The notes: a model not told the origin generated them from the sequence alone. Counted from the first letter of the stretch, positions 8,986 through 18,740 are shown. The stretch: 64,000 bases of DNA from Candidatus Eiseniibacteriota bacterium (GCA_023129715.1 JAGMBO010000045.1:1-64000), one strand, 5' to 3'. Numbers and translations: made by a program.

Positions 8986-10458
8986 CTAATGCGCGCAGCC
9001 CTCGCCCATCTTCGAGCGCAGAACATCCGACTTGAGTAGGAAGGCGCCGGCGCCGACCACCGTCTGGCCGGGCATGAGACCGTCGACGATTTCGACGACC
9101 CCATCCCCCGCGCGCCCGCGCACCACGGGGCGGCGCACGAAATAGTCCCCTTGGTGATGAACGAAGACGAAATCGCGCCCCTCGTCGGAGAGCACCGCGG
9201 CGGAAGGAACCGCGAGCCCTTCACCATTGGCCCCGATCATGAGCTGCACGCCGGCGAACATGCCCGGCTTGAGCTTGCCGTCCGGGTTCTTCAGGGTGAT
9301 CCGCGCCTCGACCGTGCGGGTGCGTTCATCCATGGTGCGGCCGATGAAGTTCACGCGTCCGGAGAAGATCTCTCCCGGATAGGCTCGCACCGAGACTGCC
9401 GCCAGCGGTCCCTCGCCGTCGTCGACGCTCCCGACAGCGGCGAGGTGGCTCTCGTAGAGGTCGACCCAGACCCAAAGGGTGCGGGTGTCTCCCACGAGGA
9501 TGAGCTCGCCGCCTTCCTCCACGTGTTCGCCCGGCACGGCCTCGAGCGTGAGGACCTCTCCCTCGAACGGCGCCTTGACCAACAGGCGCCCGGTCGCCCG
9601 CTCCAGGCCGGCCCGCTCCAGCGCATCGATGTCCCCGGCGGTTAAGCCCAGACGCAGGAGCCTCTGCCGTTCCGAGTTGGCCCGGATGGCGGCGGCCTCG
9701 AAGCGTTGTTCCGCTTCCAGGAACTCCCGCTCGCTGGCGATCTCTGCGGCGCGCAGTTCTCGTTGCCGCTCATGGTTGCGTCGCGCGAGCCGCTGGGCCG
9801 CCAGAGCATCCAAGTACTCGGCCTGCGCGGCAGCCAATTCCGCGCTGTCGATCTCGATCAACGGCTGGCCCGGCGCAACGGGCTCTCCAAGACCGACTCG
9901 CACTCGGTGAACCACACCGGGTAGACGAGCCCCGACCCAGGCGACCTTCCGTTCATCGAAGCGGATCTCGCCGGTCAGCTCGATCTCACGCTGGAAGCTG
10001 TGCTCCTGCACCGGCACGAGTCCAACGAGCCCCTCGTCGATGAAATCGTGCGGGACGCAGGCGACGCCGACTTCGTAGCGGCACTCATCGCAGCGATGCG
10101 CGGGCATCCCGTGCTCACAGGCCGCAGCGAAGAGCTCGGCGGCCGGGCGGTCGAGGTCGGAGCCGGCGTGATGGGCGTGGCCGGCATGTGAGTCTGCGTC
10201 GGCGCCCGGTGTGTGGCCGGCATGATCATCTTCGCCCGACTCGCCATCGAGATCGGCATGGCCATCGCCTGGGGTCTCGTGCGCGTGGCCGGCACGGTCA
10301 TCCTTGGTCGACTCTTGCGCATGGCCTGGGTACTCCGCGGAGTCCGGTCCCGCGTCGCTGCTGCAGGAAGGTGCGTTGAACAGCAAGGCCGTCAGGAGCA
10401 GCATCAACGCGGCGCTCGGAAGCATGTTGCACAAGACTGGTCTTCTACTCATCGTCAT
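8986..10458 (-). CDS. RND efflux periplasmic adaptor (CusB/CzcB-like) with His/Asp-rich N-terminus
   Basis: This membrane-fusion protein links the RND pump to the TolC-like channel. After an N-terminal signal segment (about 1-32) there is a roughly 75-residue linker full of His, Asp and Gly (repeated AGHA, DDHAGH and HAGHAHH). Then comes a Cys cluster, CEHGMPAHRCDECRYEVGV, of the type found at the start of metal-exporting adaptors. The barrel-sandwich and alpha-hairpin domain follows (ARLPGVVHRVRVGLGEPV, then AEYLDALAAQRLARRNHERQ), then beta-barrel and membrane-proximal domains. The His/Asp stretch probably binds metal in the periplasm (inference). The gene overlaps the TolC-like gene by 14 bases; an ATG at 10452 is an alternative start with better spacing from GGGGGGAT. 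Confidence 0.93.
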   Translation of the reverse strand: MTMSRRPVLCNMLPSAALMLLLTALLFNAPSCSSDAGPDSAEYPGHAQESTKDDRAGHAHETPGDGHADLDGESGEDDHAGHTPGADADSHAGHAHHAGSDLDRPAAELFAAACEHGMPAHRCDECRYEVGVACVPHDFIDEGLVGLVPVQEHSFQREIELTGEIRFDERKVAWVGARLPGVVHRVRVGLGEPVAPGQPLIEIDSAELAAAQAEYLDALAAQRLARRNHERQRELRAAEIASEREFLEAEQRFEAAAIRANSERQRLLRLGLTAGDIDALERAGLERATGRLLVKAPFEGEVLTLEAVPGEHVEEGGELILVGDTRTLWVWVDLYESHLAAVGSVDDGEGPLAAVSVRAYPGEIFSGRVNFIGRTMDERTRTVEARITLKNPDGKLKPGMFAGVQLMIGANGEGLAVPSAAVLSDEGRDFVFVHHQGDYFVRRPVVRGRAGDGVVEIVDGLMPGQTVVGAGAFLLKSDVLRSKMGEGCAH

Positions 10459-11695
10459 ATCCCCCCGTCAGGGTGGTCAGTTCGAGACACCCAAGTTGAA
10501 TATTTAGATAGGCGGCCAGCAGCTCGGACTCCGTTTCGATGACCCAGCGACGCGCGTCGAGCACATCGAGGACATCGACCTCGCCGACCTGGTACATCCG
10601 CTCCAGCGCCGCCGCCGTCTCGGCCGCCTTGGGAACGACACGTTCCCGGAACTGTCGCGCGCGCTCCAGAGCAGCTTCCGCGACCGCGTAGGCCCGCCGT
10701 ACAGCCGCCTCGCGTTCGATCATGGCTTGCTCGTGCCGGCGGCGCGTCAGCGTCTGCTCCATACGGGCGCGCTCGATCACCCCGGAGTTCCAATTCCACA
10801 GGGGAAGAGAGACTTGCAGCGCGCCTCCGTAGTTGCGCGCGTCCAGCTCCTGCTCATAGAAGCCGGCGATCTCGAACTCCGGAAAACGTTCTGCCTGAGC
10901 GCTCCGCCGGCGGGCCGCCGCAACCGTGACCCGCGCGGCAGACGCCAGCAGGCTGGGATGCCGCGAGCCGGCGCACTCTAGGACCTCTCCCAGCGGAGGC
11001 AGTGCGGGCAAATCCGACAGCTCTCCCTGGACACGGAAGCCTTCTGGAATGCGGCCGCCCATGAGCCGGGAGAGGATCTGCTTCTCGGACTCGAGCCGGC
11101 CGATGACTTCCTGGATCTCGACCTCCAGACGCGCGAGGTCGATCTCGAAGCGATTGGGCTCGATCGGGCGGGCCTCGCCCATTTCGACGCGCAGGCGGGC
11201 AACTTCGAGGAGGCGCGCCAAGTGATCACGCGACGCCCGCAGAGCCGCGCGGCGCTGCTGCTCGTGGAGGATGCGCCAGAAGACCCCTTTCAGTTGCCCC
11301 CTAACGGCCAGGCGCTCGGACTCGGCATCATGAACGACGGCGCTATGTTCGGCCTCGGCTGCCGCGATCTCGCCCCGATAGACCCCTGGAGAGAGGATCG
11401 GAATCGCAACTTCGAGTGCCCACGTGCGTCCGTTTTCCTCCCCCTCAAGCGCCTCGGCGCGGCCTAGGCCCGCGCTGAGCACCGGATTGGGGTATTGCCG
11501 GCTGGCCGCCACCTCCGCGGCAGCAACCGCCACTTCGCTCGCCGCGACCCGCAGCGCGGGATGGCTCTCGAGCGTGCGCTCGATATCCTCCCACCGGACC
11601 TCCGGCAGCGGGTCTCCGGGCGTCGCGCCGCCCGGCTCGCTCGCCAGCACAGGCAACAGGACCATCGCCGCGGTAATGACCAATGCATGGTGCAT
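10445..11695 (-). CDS. TolC-family outer-membrane efflux protein (CusC/CzcC-like)
   Basis: The 416-residue protein has a signal peptide (about 1-20) and two long alpha-helical halves of the outer-membrane efflux protein family. In the first half SHPALRVAASEVAVAAAEV and PNPVLSAGLG are typical, and the repeat in the second half begins SRHPSLLASAARVTVAAARR. It provides the outer-membrane exit duct for the RND pump. Start 11695 has GGAAGGGAAG upstream. It is the first gene of the three-gene pump operon, and the small secreted Cys/His-rich gene precedes it by 101 bases. Confidence 0.93.
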   Translation of the reverse strand: MHHALVITAAMVLLPVLASEPGGATPGDPLPEVRWEDIERTLESHPALRVAASEVAVAAAEVAASRQYPNPVLSAGLGRAEALEGEENGRTWALEVAIPILSPGVYRGEIAAAEAEHSAVVHDAESERLAVRGQLKGVFWRILHEQQRRAALRASRDHLARLLEVARLRVEMGEARPIEPNRFEIDLARLEVEIQEVIGRLESEKQILSRLMGGRIPEGFRVQGELSDLPALPPLGEVLECAGSRHPSLLASAARVTVAAARRRSAQAERFPEFEIAGFYEQELDARNYGGALQVSLPLWNWNSGVIERARMEQTLTRRRHEQAMIEREAAVRRAYAVAEAALERARQFRERVVPKAAETAAALERMYQVGEVDVLDVLDARRWVIETESELLAAYLNIQLGCLELTTLTGGYDDE

Positions 11696-11796
11696 GGGAC
11701 TTCCCTTCCTATCCGCGTGACTCGGGCGAGATCTGAGGACCGCAGACGGCGGACGCAGACCGAGCCGTTGAATTCAATGTCTAGAAGGTGAAGACG

Positions 11797-12252
11797 CTAG
11801 GCAAGGCGTGGGGGATGCTCGATGAGGGCGGGCGTCTGGTGCTCTGCAGAGGGAACCGCGGGAATCGCACCACCCACGGCCACTAGGACCTGGATGATGT
11901 GGACGGGCAAGATGGTCAGACCCGGCGTGTGACAGGGACAGGCGCAGGTTACGTGCCGGTCTCCCGCCCCATGGTCAACGGCAGAGACGTGGGCCTTCGC
12001 GCGGGTGAGATCAACAGGTTCGAAGGCAGTCGAGCTGACATCGACCGTCCCCGAATCCAAAGACCGGCAATCGTCGTGATCTGCTCCGGCACAATCCGTG
12101 TGCGCTGCCCTGGAAGCTGGTATCGCAGAGCAATCGAGTTGTCCGGGATCTGGAGCTCCGCACTCTGTGCAACATAGGTGCGGCACGGCAATCAAGGCGA
12201 GCAGTACAATCAGCGCTGCAAACCGCCGGTGCTTTCGGAAATCGGTCAGCAT
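11797..12252 (-). CDS. Small secreted Cys/His-rich protein preceding the metal efflux operon
   Basis: This 151-residue protein was not assigned to a family. It has an N-terminal hydrophobic signal segment (about 12-28, LIVLLALIAVPHL) followed at once by the cluster CCTECGAPDPGQLDC. It is rich in Asp and His in the middle and has CACPCHTPG near residue 105. Such small Cys-rich secreted proteins ahead of metal pumps are often metal binders or sensors; here the role is inferred from composition and position only. It is co-directional with, and 101 bases upstream of, the TolC-family gene. The upstream Shine-Dalgarno sequence is weak (GAGAAG). Confidence 0.6.
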   Translation of the reverse strand: MLTDFRKHRRFAALIVLLALIAVPHLCCTECGAPDPGQLDCSAIPASRAAHTDCAGADHDDCRSLDSGTVDVSSTAFEPVDLTRAKAHVSAVDHGAGDRHVTCACPCHTPGLTILPVHIIQVLVAVGGAIPAVPSAEHQTPALIEHPPRLA

Positions 12253-12698
12253 GGTGTCTTCTCAGGGACCCTTCGTATTGCGAGGAGCGATGTCCCAAGC
12301 GTCGCAGTACACACCGGCTCCCATCAGCACTACTCTTGGGGAAATCGCCCCCGGCCCGTCATCACAGACACGCCCACAGACATGATGGATGCTCGGCTCT
12401 CAGACCATCAACCCGGGGCACACTGGGCAGTTCCCCAGTCGCTCTGGGCAGTGCCCCAGCCGCTCTGGGCAGTTCCCCGGCCGCTCTGGGCAATCCCCCG
12501 GCCGCTCCGGGCAGTTCCCCAGCTCTCACCCCGGAAGGGCTGTTCCACCAAACCCCAGCAGCGGGAAAAACCGTTGCAGATTCTGCGACCCGATCATCGC
12601 AACCAGGCCAGGGCCGCTCGGCTCCCCGCGCATGAGTGTCGCCGCGCACGAGGGCCACCGCGGTGCCTGATGGCTGTTGCCCCCACCATGCAGCAATC
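12253..12698. other. Intergenic region without a supported gene
   Basis: Open frames on both strands here are low complexity and follow the 21-bp repeat at 12424-12524. No start with a ribosome-binding site and no recognisable protein was found. It lies between the large secreted protein gene and the small Cys-rich gene and probably holds the promoter of the metal operon. Confidence 0.5.
12424..12524. repeat. 21-bp tandem repeat, about 4.8 copies
   Basis: Units begin at 12424, 12445, 12466, 12487 and 12508 and read close to TGGGCAGTTCCCCGGCCGCT plus C, with one to four changes per copy. The last copy is partial. The array lies 172-272 bases upstream of the small Cys/His-rich gene. The unit length is a multiple of three, so all frames stay open through it, but nothing else supports translation. 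Confidence 0.9.
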
Positions 12699-15170
12699 TC
12701 ACCGCACGATCGTGCACCGCCCGACGACTGTCTTTCCTCCGCAGGTCACGGCATAGAGATAGACCCCGCTGACGACATCCTGGTTGTTGCGGCTGAGTAG
12801 GTTCCAGGAGAGGCAGCCCCGGCCGGCCGCCGGCTCATGGTGGAGTTTCCGGACGAGATCCCCCGCCAGCGAGTAGATGCGGATGTCGCAGGGCTCATCG
12901 GGCAGCCCGACGAATTCGATGTGGGTCCCAAGCGGGTCGGCGCTGCTGGGGATGAGATCCCATGCCGCGCCCCCGCGATAGGGATTGGGAATGACCGTGA
13001 TCGCCGACTGCCAGCTCGCCGCAGCGACCGCATCCCAGCGCGGACGGACTCCGTCCCCTTCCAGTGCCGCCGGAGGCTGACCATTCTCATGGTAGTTCCC
13101 ACCCGTCCACCAACAGCCGAAACTGGTCACGTCGTAGAAGTAGAGCATGCCGTTCTTCAGTCCCGTCGTGTCGGTGTAGAAGTAGCGGCCGACTTCGTAC
13201 CGATCGAGCCACTCCCCCGGCGTGACCGGAGAGGGAACGTGTTCAACGATCGCCGCATCCGGATTGGTGTAGTCGGCCAGGTCGAGCTGCGCTCCGACCG
13301 GATGGGGCACGAGCTCGGCGATCCGTTGCCATTCCTCCGGCGCGGGCCCGTGGGATCCCAGCGGGCGCTCCCATCCCTCGACGCGCCAGATGCGGTAGCC
13401 GCAGAAGGGGATCCGGCCGCTCTGGGGATCCGCAACGAGCTCGGGAGCATTGTCCCACTCGAGGAAGATACGCCGATCGCCTTCCAGGCGGGCGCGGTGC
13501 CCCGGCTCATCCGTACTGATCGTGGGAGGGGGCGGCGCGATCCGTCCCACCCAGGGAACGAGTGATTCGCGACCGTCGCAGAAGTAGTAATGGATCTGAT
13601 ACGGCGTACAGCAATCACAATCGTCGTCCACAAAGTAGTCCGCACTCAGGCAGTCGGTGTTCTTGACCAAGCGGGGTTGCGACAGTGGAATGCAGGGATC
13701 GGTCCAGTAGTAGGACTCCTCACCGGGCTCCACGTGGAGGCAGGTCTCACGCCCATCACAACCAGTCTCCGAGAGGCCATCGAGATTGCGCCACTTCCCG
13801 TGATGAACCTGCTCGGCGCGCATCGCGTTACGCAGGAGGCCGGAGCGCTCATGGCCGACGATCAATGCCAGGTCGACCTCGACCGTCTCCCCCGGGAGCA
13901 GTTCCGGAAACGGCCCCACGCTGACGATGCAGACGAGGTCGGCCGGGACCACGCTGGAATCGGGCCCGCGCGCTCCCTGCGCAAGGAGGTTGTAACGGCT
14001 GAAGTCTTCCAGGTCGAGCCAGTAGCGCTTCCGGAAATGGGTCGCGGTATGGGGAGCGACAACACTGGGGGCCCGAAGTCCTCGCGGATCCGTTGTGTGA
14101 GAGAGCAACAAGAGACCGATCTGCCCATTCGACTCCGGGGGCGGGTCGTCTCCGCCGATGCCTCCATGGCGCCGCGGCACATCCCCCATGCAGGCCAGGT
14201 CGAGATGAATGTCGCGACGGCGGCAATCATGCCACCGGCCTTCACGATCTTGGCACTCGTAGTGGAAGTCGTAGTAGACCTGTTCGTCCACGACGGTCGT
14301 ATCGAGTGCGACGACCCAAGCGCGGTCGTCCTCCCAGTAGGCCGCGGCATCCTTGAGACCGACATCAGCGTCGAGCACGAACCCGACGTAGACATCTTCC
14401 AGGATCTCGTATCCGGCGTTCTGGATCTCGTAGCGAATCCCGATGAACTCGTTCTCCTCCTCGGTCGACCAAGCCATGGTCGTCTGGCGCACCCACAGGT
14501 GCATCGGATGATGATCGCGCATCGCGTCGATCGCTTCCTGAGTGTCATCGCGGTACTCACAGCAGAACATCTGCTGGGCGATGGCGGCATAGTCCTCATC
14601 CACCAGCCCATCCCCGTCGTCGTCCTTGCCGTTCAGAAACTCCTCATCGGCAACGCCATCCCCATCGTCGTCGCCGCCGAAGCGCGTCATCCCTTCCCGG
14701 CGCCCTCCGGCGGCGCCTTCATAGGACGTATAGATCGTCTCGAGAGGATCGAGGGATGGACGGAACTCGTACCCATTGGAGACATAGAAGAGGTCATCGG
14801 CACCCTTCGCCCCGACCCAGAGTTCTAGGGAGTGGAGGTACTCGCCGCCTCGCCAACGCCCGCCGTAGACATCGAGGCCCGTGCGCGGATCACCGATGGT
14901 GCCCATATTGGTCACCATGACGTGGAATTCCCCGGCATTGTGGACGAAGAGCGCCGGGGGCCGCGTGGCGTAGAGCGTGGAGACCGGACGCCCTGGTTCG
15001 CGCTTGGAGGACGGCGCATCTCGGCCGAAGAGCGGAGTCGGGCAGGAAATCAGCATGGCGCAGAAGCCGGCGACAACCAGTCCCGTCAGCGCCGGTCGGC
15101 CCTCGCGCGTTGTCCGCGAGGCGCGGAGGGCATCTCGCCTACCGAAGATTATGCAATGAGGGACGAGCAT
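12699..15170 (-). CDS. Large secreted protein with C-terminal FlgD-like (type IX-like) module
   Basis: This roughly 823-residue secreted protein has no functional assignment. A hydrophobic signal region is followed by PLFGRD. The body has acidic Asp/Gly stretches such as GGDDDGDGVADEEF and KDDDGDGLVDEDY (about residues 180-205) that look like calcium-binding thrombospondin type 3-like loops. The C-terminal 90 residues have VIPNPYRGGAAWDLIPSSAD, IRIYSLAGDLVRKL and DVVSGVYLYAV, the FlgD-Ig/T9SS-type fold seen at the ends of secreted proteins in FCB-group bacteria. The start is uncertain: ATG 15170 or the upstream 15227 would both include the signal segment, and neither has a clear Shine-Dalgarno sequence. 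Confidence 0.8.
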   Translation of the reverse strand: MLVPHCIIFGRRDALRASRTTREGRPALTGLVVAGFCAMLISCPTPLFGRDAPSSKREPGRPVSTLYATRPPALFVHNAGEFHVMVTNMGTIGDPRTGLDVYGGRWRGGEYLHSLELWVGAKGADDLFYVSNGYEFRPSLDPLETIYTSYEGAAGGRREGMTRFGGDDDGDGVADEEFLNGKDDDGDGLVDEDYAAIAQQMFCCEYRDDTQEAIDAMRDHHPMHLWVRQTTMAWSTEEENEFIGIRYEIQNAGYEILEDVYVGFVLDADVGLKDAAAYWEDDRAWVVALDTTVVDEQVYYDFHYECQDREGRWHDCRRRDIHLDLACMGDVPRRHGGIGGDDPPPESNGQIGLLLLSHTTDPRGLRAPSVVAPHTATHFRKRYWLDLEDFSRYNLLAQGARGPDSSVVPADLVCIVSVGPFPELLPGETVEVDLALIVGHERSGLLRNAMRAEQVHHGKWRNLDGLSETGCDGRETCLHVEPGEESYYWTDPCIPLSQPRLVKNTDCLSADYFVDDDCDCCTPYQIHYYFCDGRESLVPWVGRIAPPPPTISTDEPGHRARLEGDRRIFLEWDNAPELVADPQSGRIPFCGYRIWRVEGWERPLGSHGPAPEEWQRIAELVPHPVGAQLDLADYTNPDAAIVEHVPSPVTPGEWLDRYEVGRYFYTDTTGLKNGMLYFYDVTSFGCWWTGGNYHENGQPPAALEGDGVRPRWDAVAAASWQSAITVIPNPYRGGAAWDLIPSSADPLGTHIEFVGLPDEPCDIRIYSLAGDLVRKLHHEPAAGRGCLSWNLLSRNNQDVVSGVYLYAVTCGGKTVVGRCTIVR

Positions 15171-15432
15171 CAGAATGGCAATCTCTGCATCAACCGTTCG
15201 ACTCTCGATTTCCCCATCCTGCCGCAAGCTGGGGAACCACCGGCCGGGGCACTCTTGCCTAGGCCATCACTCTAGTCTATGTCATTCCCACTCTCATGGG
15301 AGGAGGAGGGCTTCCGGCCGCCCAACAAGGGGGATGTCTCCCGGCGAGAACCCAGGTCGACCGGCAGAAGGCTCGCGCTCGGGCGTCGCGTGCAACGCGC
15401 GGTGCAGAATAGCACGCGAGGCCGCGCCGCAA

Positions 15433-17031
15433 CTAGTGCCCGTAGGGTGTCTCCCCGGCGCTCTCCAGCAGCACCCGGTTCTCCGGATTGCGATCCTCGT
15501 TGGCGCTCGTCACCCGGATCGCCGGCTTGTCCTGGACGACGCACTTCGTCTCACAGATCCCGCATCCGGTGCAGAGCTCGATGTCGACGCGCGGCTGCTT
15601 GACGCGCTTGCGCACACCCGCATTGGTGACGACCTCGACCTCTTCGAACCAGATCGCCTTCTTGGGCAGTGGACAGTGCTCTTCACAGACGATGCAAGGC
15701 GTCTGAAACGCATAGGGCAGACAGCGGGAGGGATCGATCGTCGCCAATCCGATACGGACCTTCTTCTTCTCCTCGCGCTCGAGCCGCTGGATCGCCTGGG
15801 TCGGACAGACCTGGCCGCAGAGCGTGCAGTTGTACTCGCAGTAGCCGATCCGCGGCACCAGCCGCGGCGTCCAGAGCCCCTCCACCCCCGCCTCCCACAG
15901 CGTCGGCTGCAGGCCATTGGTCAGGCACACCTTCATGCACTCACCGCAACGCAGGCAGCGAGCAAGGAACTCTGCCTCGGGACGGGCGCCGGGCGGGCGG
16001 ATCAACAGCGGATGTGCGCGCTTGGCATTGGCCGAAAGACGCGTCAAGGGCACGGCGGCGAGTCCCGCGACGGCGGCGATCAGGAAGTGCCGGCGGCGAA
16101 CCTGGGTGCCCGCGACGGGCCGCGGCGCCCGCAGGCGCGGCCGATCGAACCCCATGGTCAACCCCTGCGGCCCACAGAAGGCCGTGCAGTTCCCACAGAC
16201 GAGGCACTCCGCCGGGCGCCATCCATCCGGCACCTCGGGCTCGGCGGCGCCCTGGCAGCTGAAGGTGCAGCGATGGCACTCGGTGCAACCGCCCCGCTGG
16301 CGGATGCGGAAAAGGCCGACGCGCGCTACGGCCCCGAGCAGCGCCCCGAGCGGACAGAGCGTGCGGCACCAGAAGCGGTGGCGCCAGAAACTCAGCGCGA
16401 GGATCCCTAGGAAGAGCGCACCGATGAGGAAGGACTGATGGAATTGAGGTTGGGCGAAGTTGATCGCCCGGCCCTGCAGCCACTCGTAGACCGGCTCGGT
16501 GACGCCCGCGATCCCGAACGGATTGTGGTGATAGGCGGCATCGAAGAGACCGCGCAGGCCGAGCTCGATGCCGGGCAGCACGACCAAGCCGAGAGAGCGG
16601 ATGGCCAGTGAGAGGGGGTCAAGAATCCCGGTCCACTGCATGCCGAAGAGAGACGCGACGAGCAGGCCGCCCAGCAGGTAGTACTTGATCGTCTGCGAGC
16701 GGTGCCAGCGATTGGTCTCGATGACGTTCTCCCGGCGGCGCAGCGGCAGCTTCTGCGTGAGCTGGATGCAGACGCCCAATGGACAGACCCAACCGCAGAA
16801 AAACCTCCCGAAGACGAAGGTCAGGGCGACCGTGATCAATGCCAACCAGAGCAGACCGGGGATCGTGCCGGTGGCGAGGAGCGTGCTCAGCAAGTGCAGT
16901 GGATCGATCTCGAGCAGGACATTGACGGGCAAGCCGATCTCATCCGTGCCGCCATACTGCGTGCGCACGAGCAGAAAGAGAAAGAGCAGGAAGAAGAAGG
17001 TCTGCGACAGAACCCGCAGGCGTCGGATCAT
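15433..17031 (-). CDS. Membrane-bound polyferredoxin (NapH/MauN-like 4Fe-4S protein)
   Basis: This 532-residue protein has about five N-terminal membrane helices with the paired motifs FCGWVCPLG and CRTLCPLG of the NapH/NosR/CcoG group. Cluster motifs follow: CTECHRCTFSC, CLVCGNCTAFC, then a twin-Arg-like hydrophobic segment (RRRHFLIAAVAGLAAVPLTR), then CLRCGECMKVC, YCEYNCTLCGQVC, CIVCEEHC and CTGCGICETKC. It probably moves electrons between a membrane donor and a periplasmic or cytoplasmic acceptor; the partner is unknown. The ATG at 17031 is chosen because it overlaps the cstA stop codon as ATGA, which implies translational coupling. Longer readings run into cstA in another frame. Confidence 0.88.
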   Translation of the reverse strand: MIRRLRVLSQTFFFLLFLFLLVRTQYGGTDEIGLPVNVLLEIDPLHLLSTLLATGTIPGLLWLALITVALTFVFGRFFCGWVCPLGVCIQLTQKLPLRRRENVIETNRWHRSQTIKYYLLGGLLVASLFGMQWTGILDPLSLAIRSLGLVVLPGIELGLRGLFDAAYHHNPFGIAGVTEPVYEWLQGRAINFAQPQFHQSFLIGALFLGILALSFWRHRFWCRTLCPLGALLGAVARVGLFRIRQRGGCTECHRCTFSCQGAAEPEVPDGWRPAECLVCGNCTAFCGPQGLTMGFDRPRLRAPRPVAGTQVRRRHFLIAAVAGLAAVPLTRLSANAKRAHPLLIRPPGARPEAEFLARCLRCGECMKVCLTNGLQPTLWEAGVEGLWTPRLVPRIGYCEYNCTLCGQVCPTQAIQRLEREEKKKVRIGLATIDPSRCLPYAFQTPCIVCEEHCPLPKKAIWFEEVEVVTNAGVRKRVKQPRVDIELCTGCGICETKCVVQDKPAIRVTSANEDRNPENRVLLESAGETPYGH

Positions 17032-18740
17032 GAGCCCTCCGTCCGAACTGCCGCTGTCGCCGCCGAACCCAGCGGAGGCTCCGGGGCGAGCCGCCGCCCC
17101 ATGACGCGCAGCCCCAGCGCAATGACGACCAGCGCCAAGACGAAGAGCGCAACGGCGATCAGTTCGATCAGCCGGCTCTGGGTGCCTCCCAGGATGAGGG
17201 ATGCAAGACTGGTGAAGGTGATCGCGAACATGAAGACCATGGGAATCAACGCCCACCAAGCGCGTTGCCCTTGGCGCCGCAGCCAGACGCTGACGATCAG
17301 GAGCCCTAGGCCGGCGAGCAACTGATTGGCGGTCCCGAAGAGGGGCCAGACCGCCTTCCAGGCCGGCACCGGGTTGCCCTGCGCATCCTTGAAGGGCAAC
17401 AGCACGAAGAGCGCCGGGAGGGCGATCGTGATCAAGGACGAAAGGTAGCGCGCGCTGACCTTGCGAATACCGAAGAACTCGTGCAGCAGGAAGCGGCCCA
17501 AGCGGGTGCAGGTATCGAGCGTCGTCAGCAGAAAGGTCGAGATCGCCAAGCCGCCGAACTTCGCCCCCAACTCGGGGGGGATGCCGACAACGGCGGCGAA
17601 ACGCCCCATCCCCGCGGTGAAGACCCCGATTGCCGAAACCTCGTGCGCCCGATACCCGGCGGCGATCGCGCCGTCACTGGCGAGCAGGATCACGGTGGCG
17701 AGTGCGATCAGGGCAACGATGCCTTCGGCGGTCATCGCCCCGAAGCCGATCGTCTTGGCCTCGCGCTCTTTGCCGAGCTGCTTCGCCGTGGTTCCCGATG
17801 AGATCACCGAGTGGAATCCGCTGACCGCGCCGCAGGCGATCGTCACGAAGAGGATCGGAAAAAGCGGGCCGGCCGGGGTGTTGAAGGCGATGAAGGCGGG
17901 ATAGGTGACCGCGAAGCCACCGAGGAGCAGGCCCACCGCGGAGAGCAGCACGGTGGCGTAGAGCAGGTATGAGCTCAGGTAATCACGCGGCTGGAGCAGC
18001 ATCCATACCGGCATCACCGAGGCAAGATAGCAGTAGAGCACCAGGATCACGATCCAGGTCTTGGTGGGATCGGCCAAGTGCACCGAGTCCCCGAGGCGTG
18101 GGAGCAGCCCGGGATCGAAGGGCGCCTGCTGTCCGACATAGACAGCCAAGAAAATCAACGGCACGAAAATCAACGAGGCGATCGGGATCGAGAGGCGCAG
18201 CCGGTAGATCGCCAAGCCGAAGAGTACCGCCAGCGCGATGAAGATCATCGAACTGGTTGCCACCCCGCCGTCGGCGGTGAAGGTGGTGGCGGTCAGATCG
18301 AGGAAGACGACGAGCACATAGATCAGCGTCAGCCAGATGAAGCCGAGGAGGATCTTCTGCGCACCGGGAGAGATGACCGCCCGGGCGACCTCTCCGATCG
18401 AGCGTCCCCGGTGACGGATCGAGGCGATCAGGGTGGTGTAGTCGTGCATCCCGCCGATCAAGACCGTCCCGAGGATGATCCAGGCGAGGGCGGGCAGCCA
18501 GCCGAAGGCCAGCCCGGCGATGACGGGCCCGACGATCGGACCGGCGCCGGCGATCGAGGCGAAGTGGTGCCCGAAGAGAATCGGGGCGCGGGCGGGCACG
18601 TAGTCGACCCCGTCGTATTCGGTGACCGCCGGGGTCTCGCGCTCCCCGGTGACCCCGAGGATGCGCTCCAACTTGCGTGCATAGAAGAAGAAACCGGTGA
18701 GTAACAGCACCGTCCCGCCGATGAAGATCCCTGCGAGCAT
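17028..18740 (-). CDS. cstA: CstA-family carbon starvation transporter
   Basis: A polytopic inner-membrane protein of 570 residues, shorter than E. coli CstA (about 700) but similar to the short CstA forms of many anaerobes. Family motifs include FGHHFASIAGAGPIVGPV (about 55-72), GGMHDYTTLIASIRHRGRS, GFHSVISSGTTAKQL and LFGTANQLLAGL. CstA/BtsT proteins import pyruvate or peptides; the exact substrate here is not known. The start at 18740 is preceded by GGAGGAGCGCG. Its stop overlaps the start of the polyferredoxin gene, so the two are expressed together. It diverges from the S9 peptidase gene, with promoters expected in 18741-18975. Confidence 0.93.
   Translation of the reverse strand: MLAGIFIGGTVLLLTGFFFYARKLERILGVTGERETPAVTEYDGVDYVPARAPILFGHHFASIAGAGPIVGPVIAGLAFGWLPALAWIILGTVLIGGMHDYTTLIASIRHRGRSIGEVARAVISPGAQKILLGFIWLTLIYVLVVFLDLTATTFTADGGVATSSMIFIALAVLFGLAIYRLRLSIPIASLIFVPLIFLAVYVGQQAPFDPGLLPRLGDSVHLADPTKTWIVILVLYCYLASVMPVWMLLQPRDYLSSYLLYATVLLSAVGLLLGGFAVTYPAFIAFNTPAGPLFPILFVTIACGAVSGFHSVISSGTTAKQLGKEREAKTIGFGAMTAEGIVALIALATVILLASDGAIAAGYRAHEVSAIGVFTAGMGRFAAVVGIPPELGAKFGGLAISTFLLTTLDTCTRLGRFLLHEFFGIRKVSARYLSSLITIALPALFVLLPFKDAQGNPVPAWKAVWPLFGTANQLLAGLGLLIVSVWLRRQGQRAWWALIPMVFMFAITFTSLASLILGGTQSRLIELIAVALFVLALVVIALGLRVMGRRLAPEPPLGSAATAAVRTEGS

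Noticed and set aside
12253-12698. Repeat-containing small protein gene (WAVPQxL heptapeptides)
   Set aside because: All frames on both strands stay open through the 21-bp array; no start context or signal sequence supports one.
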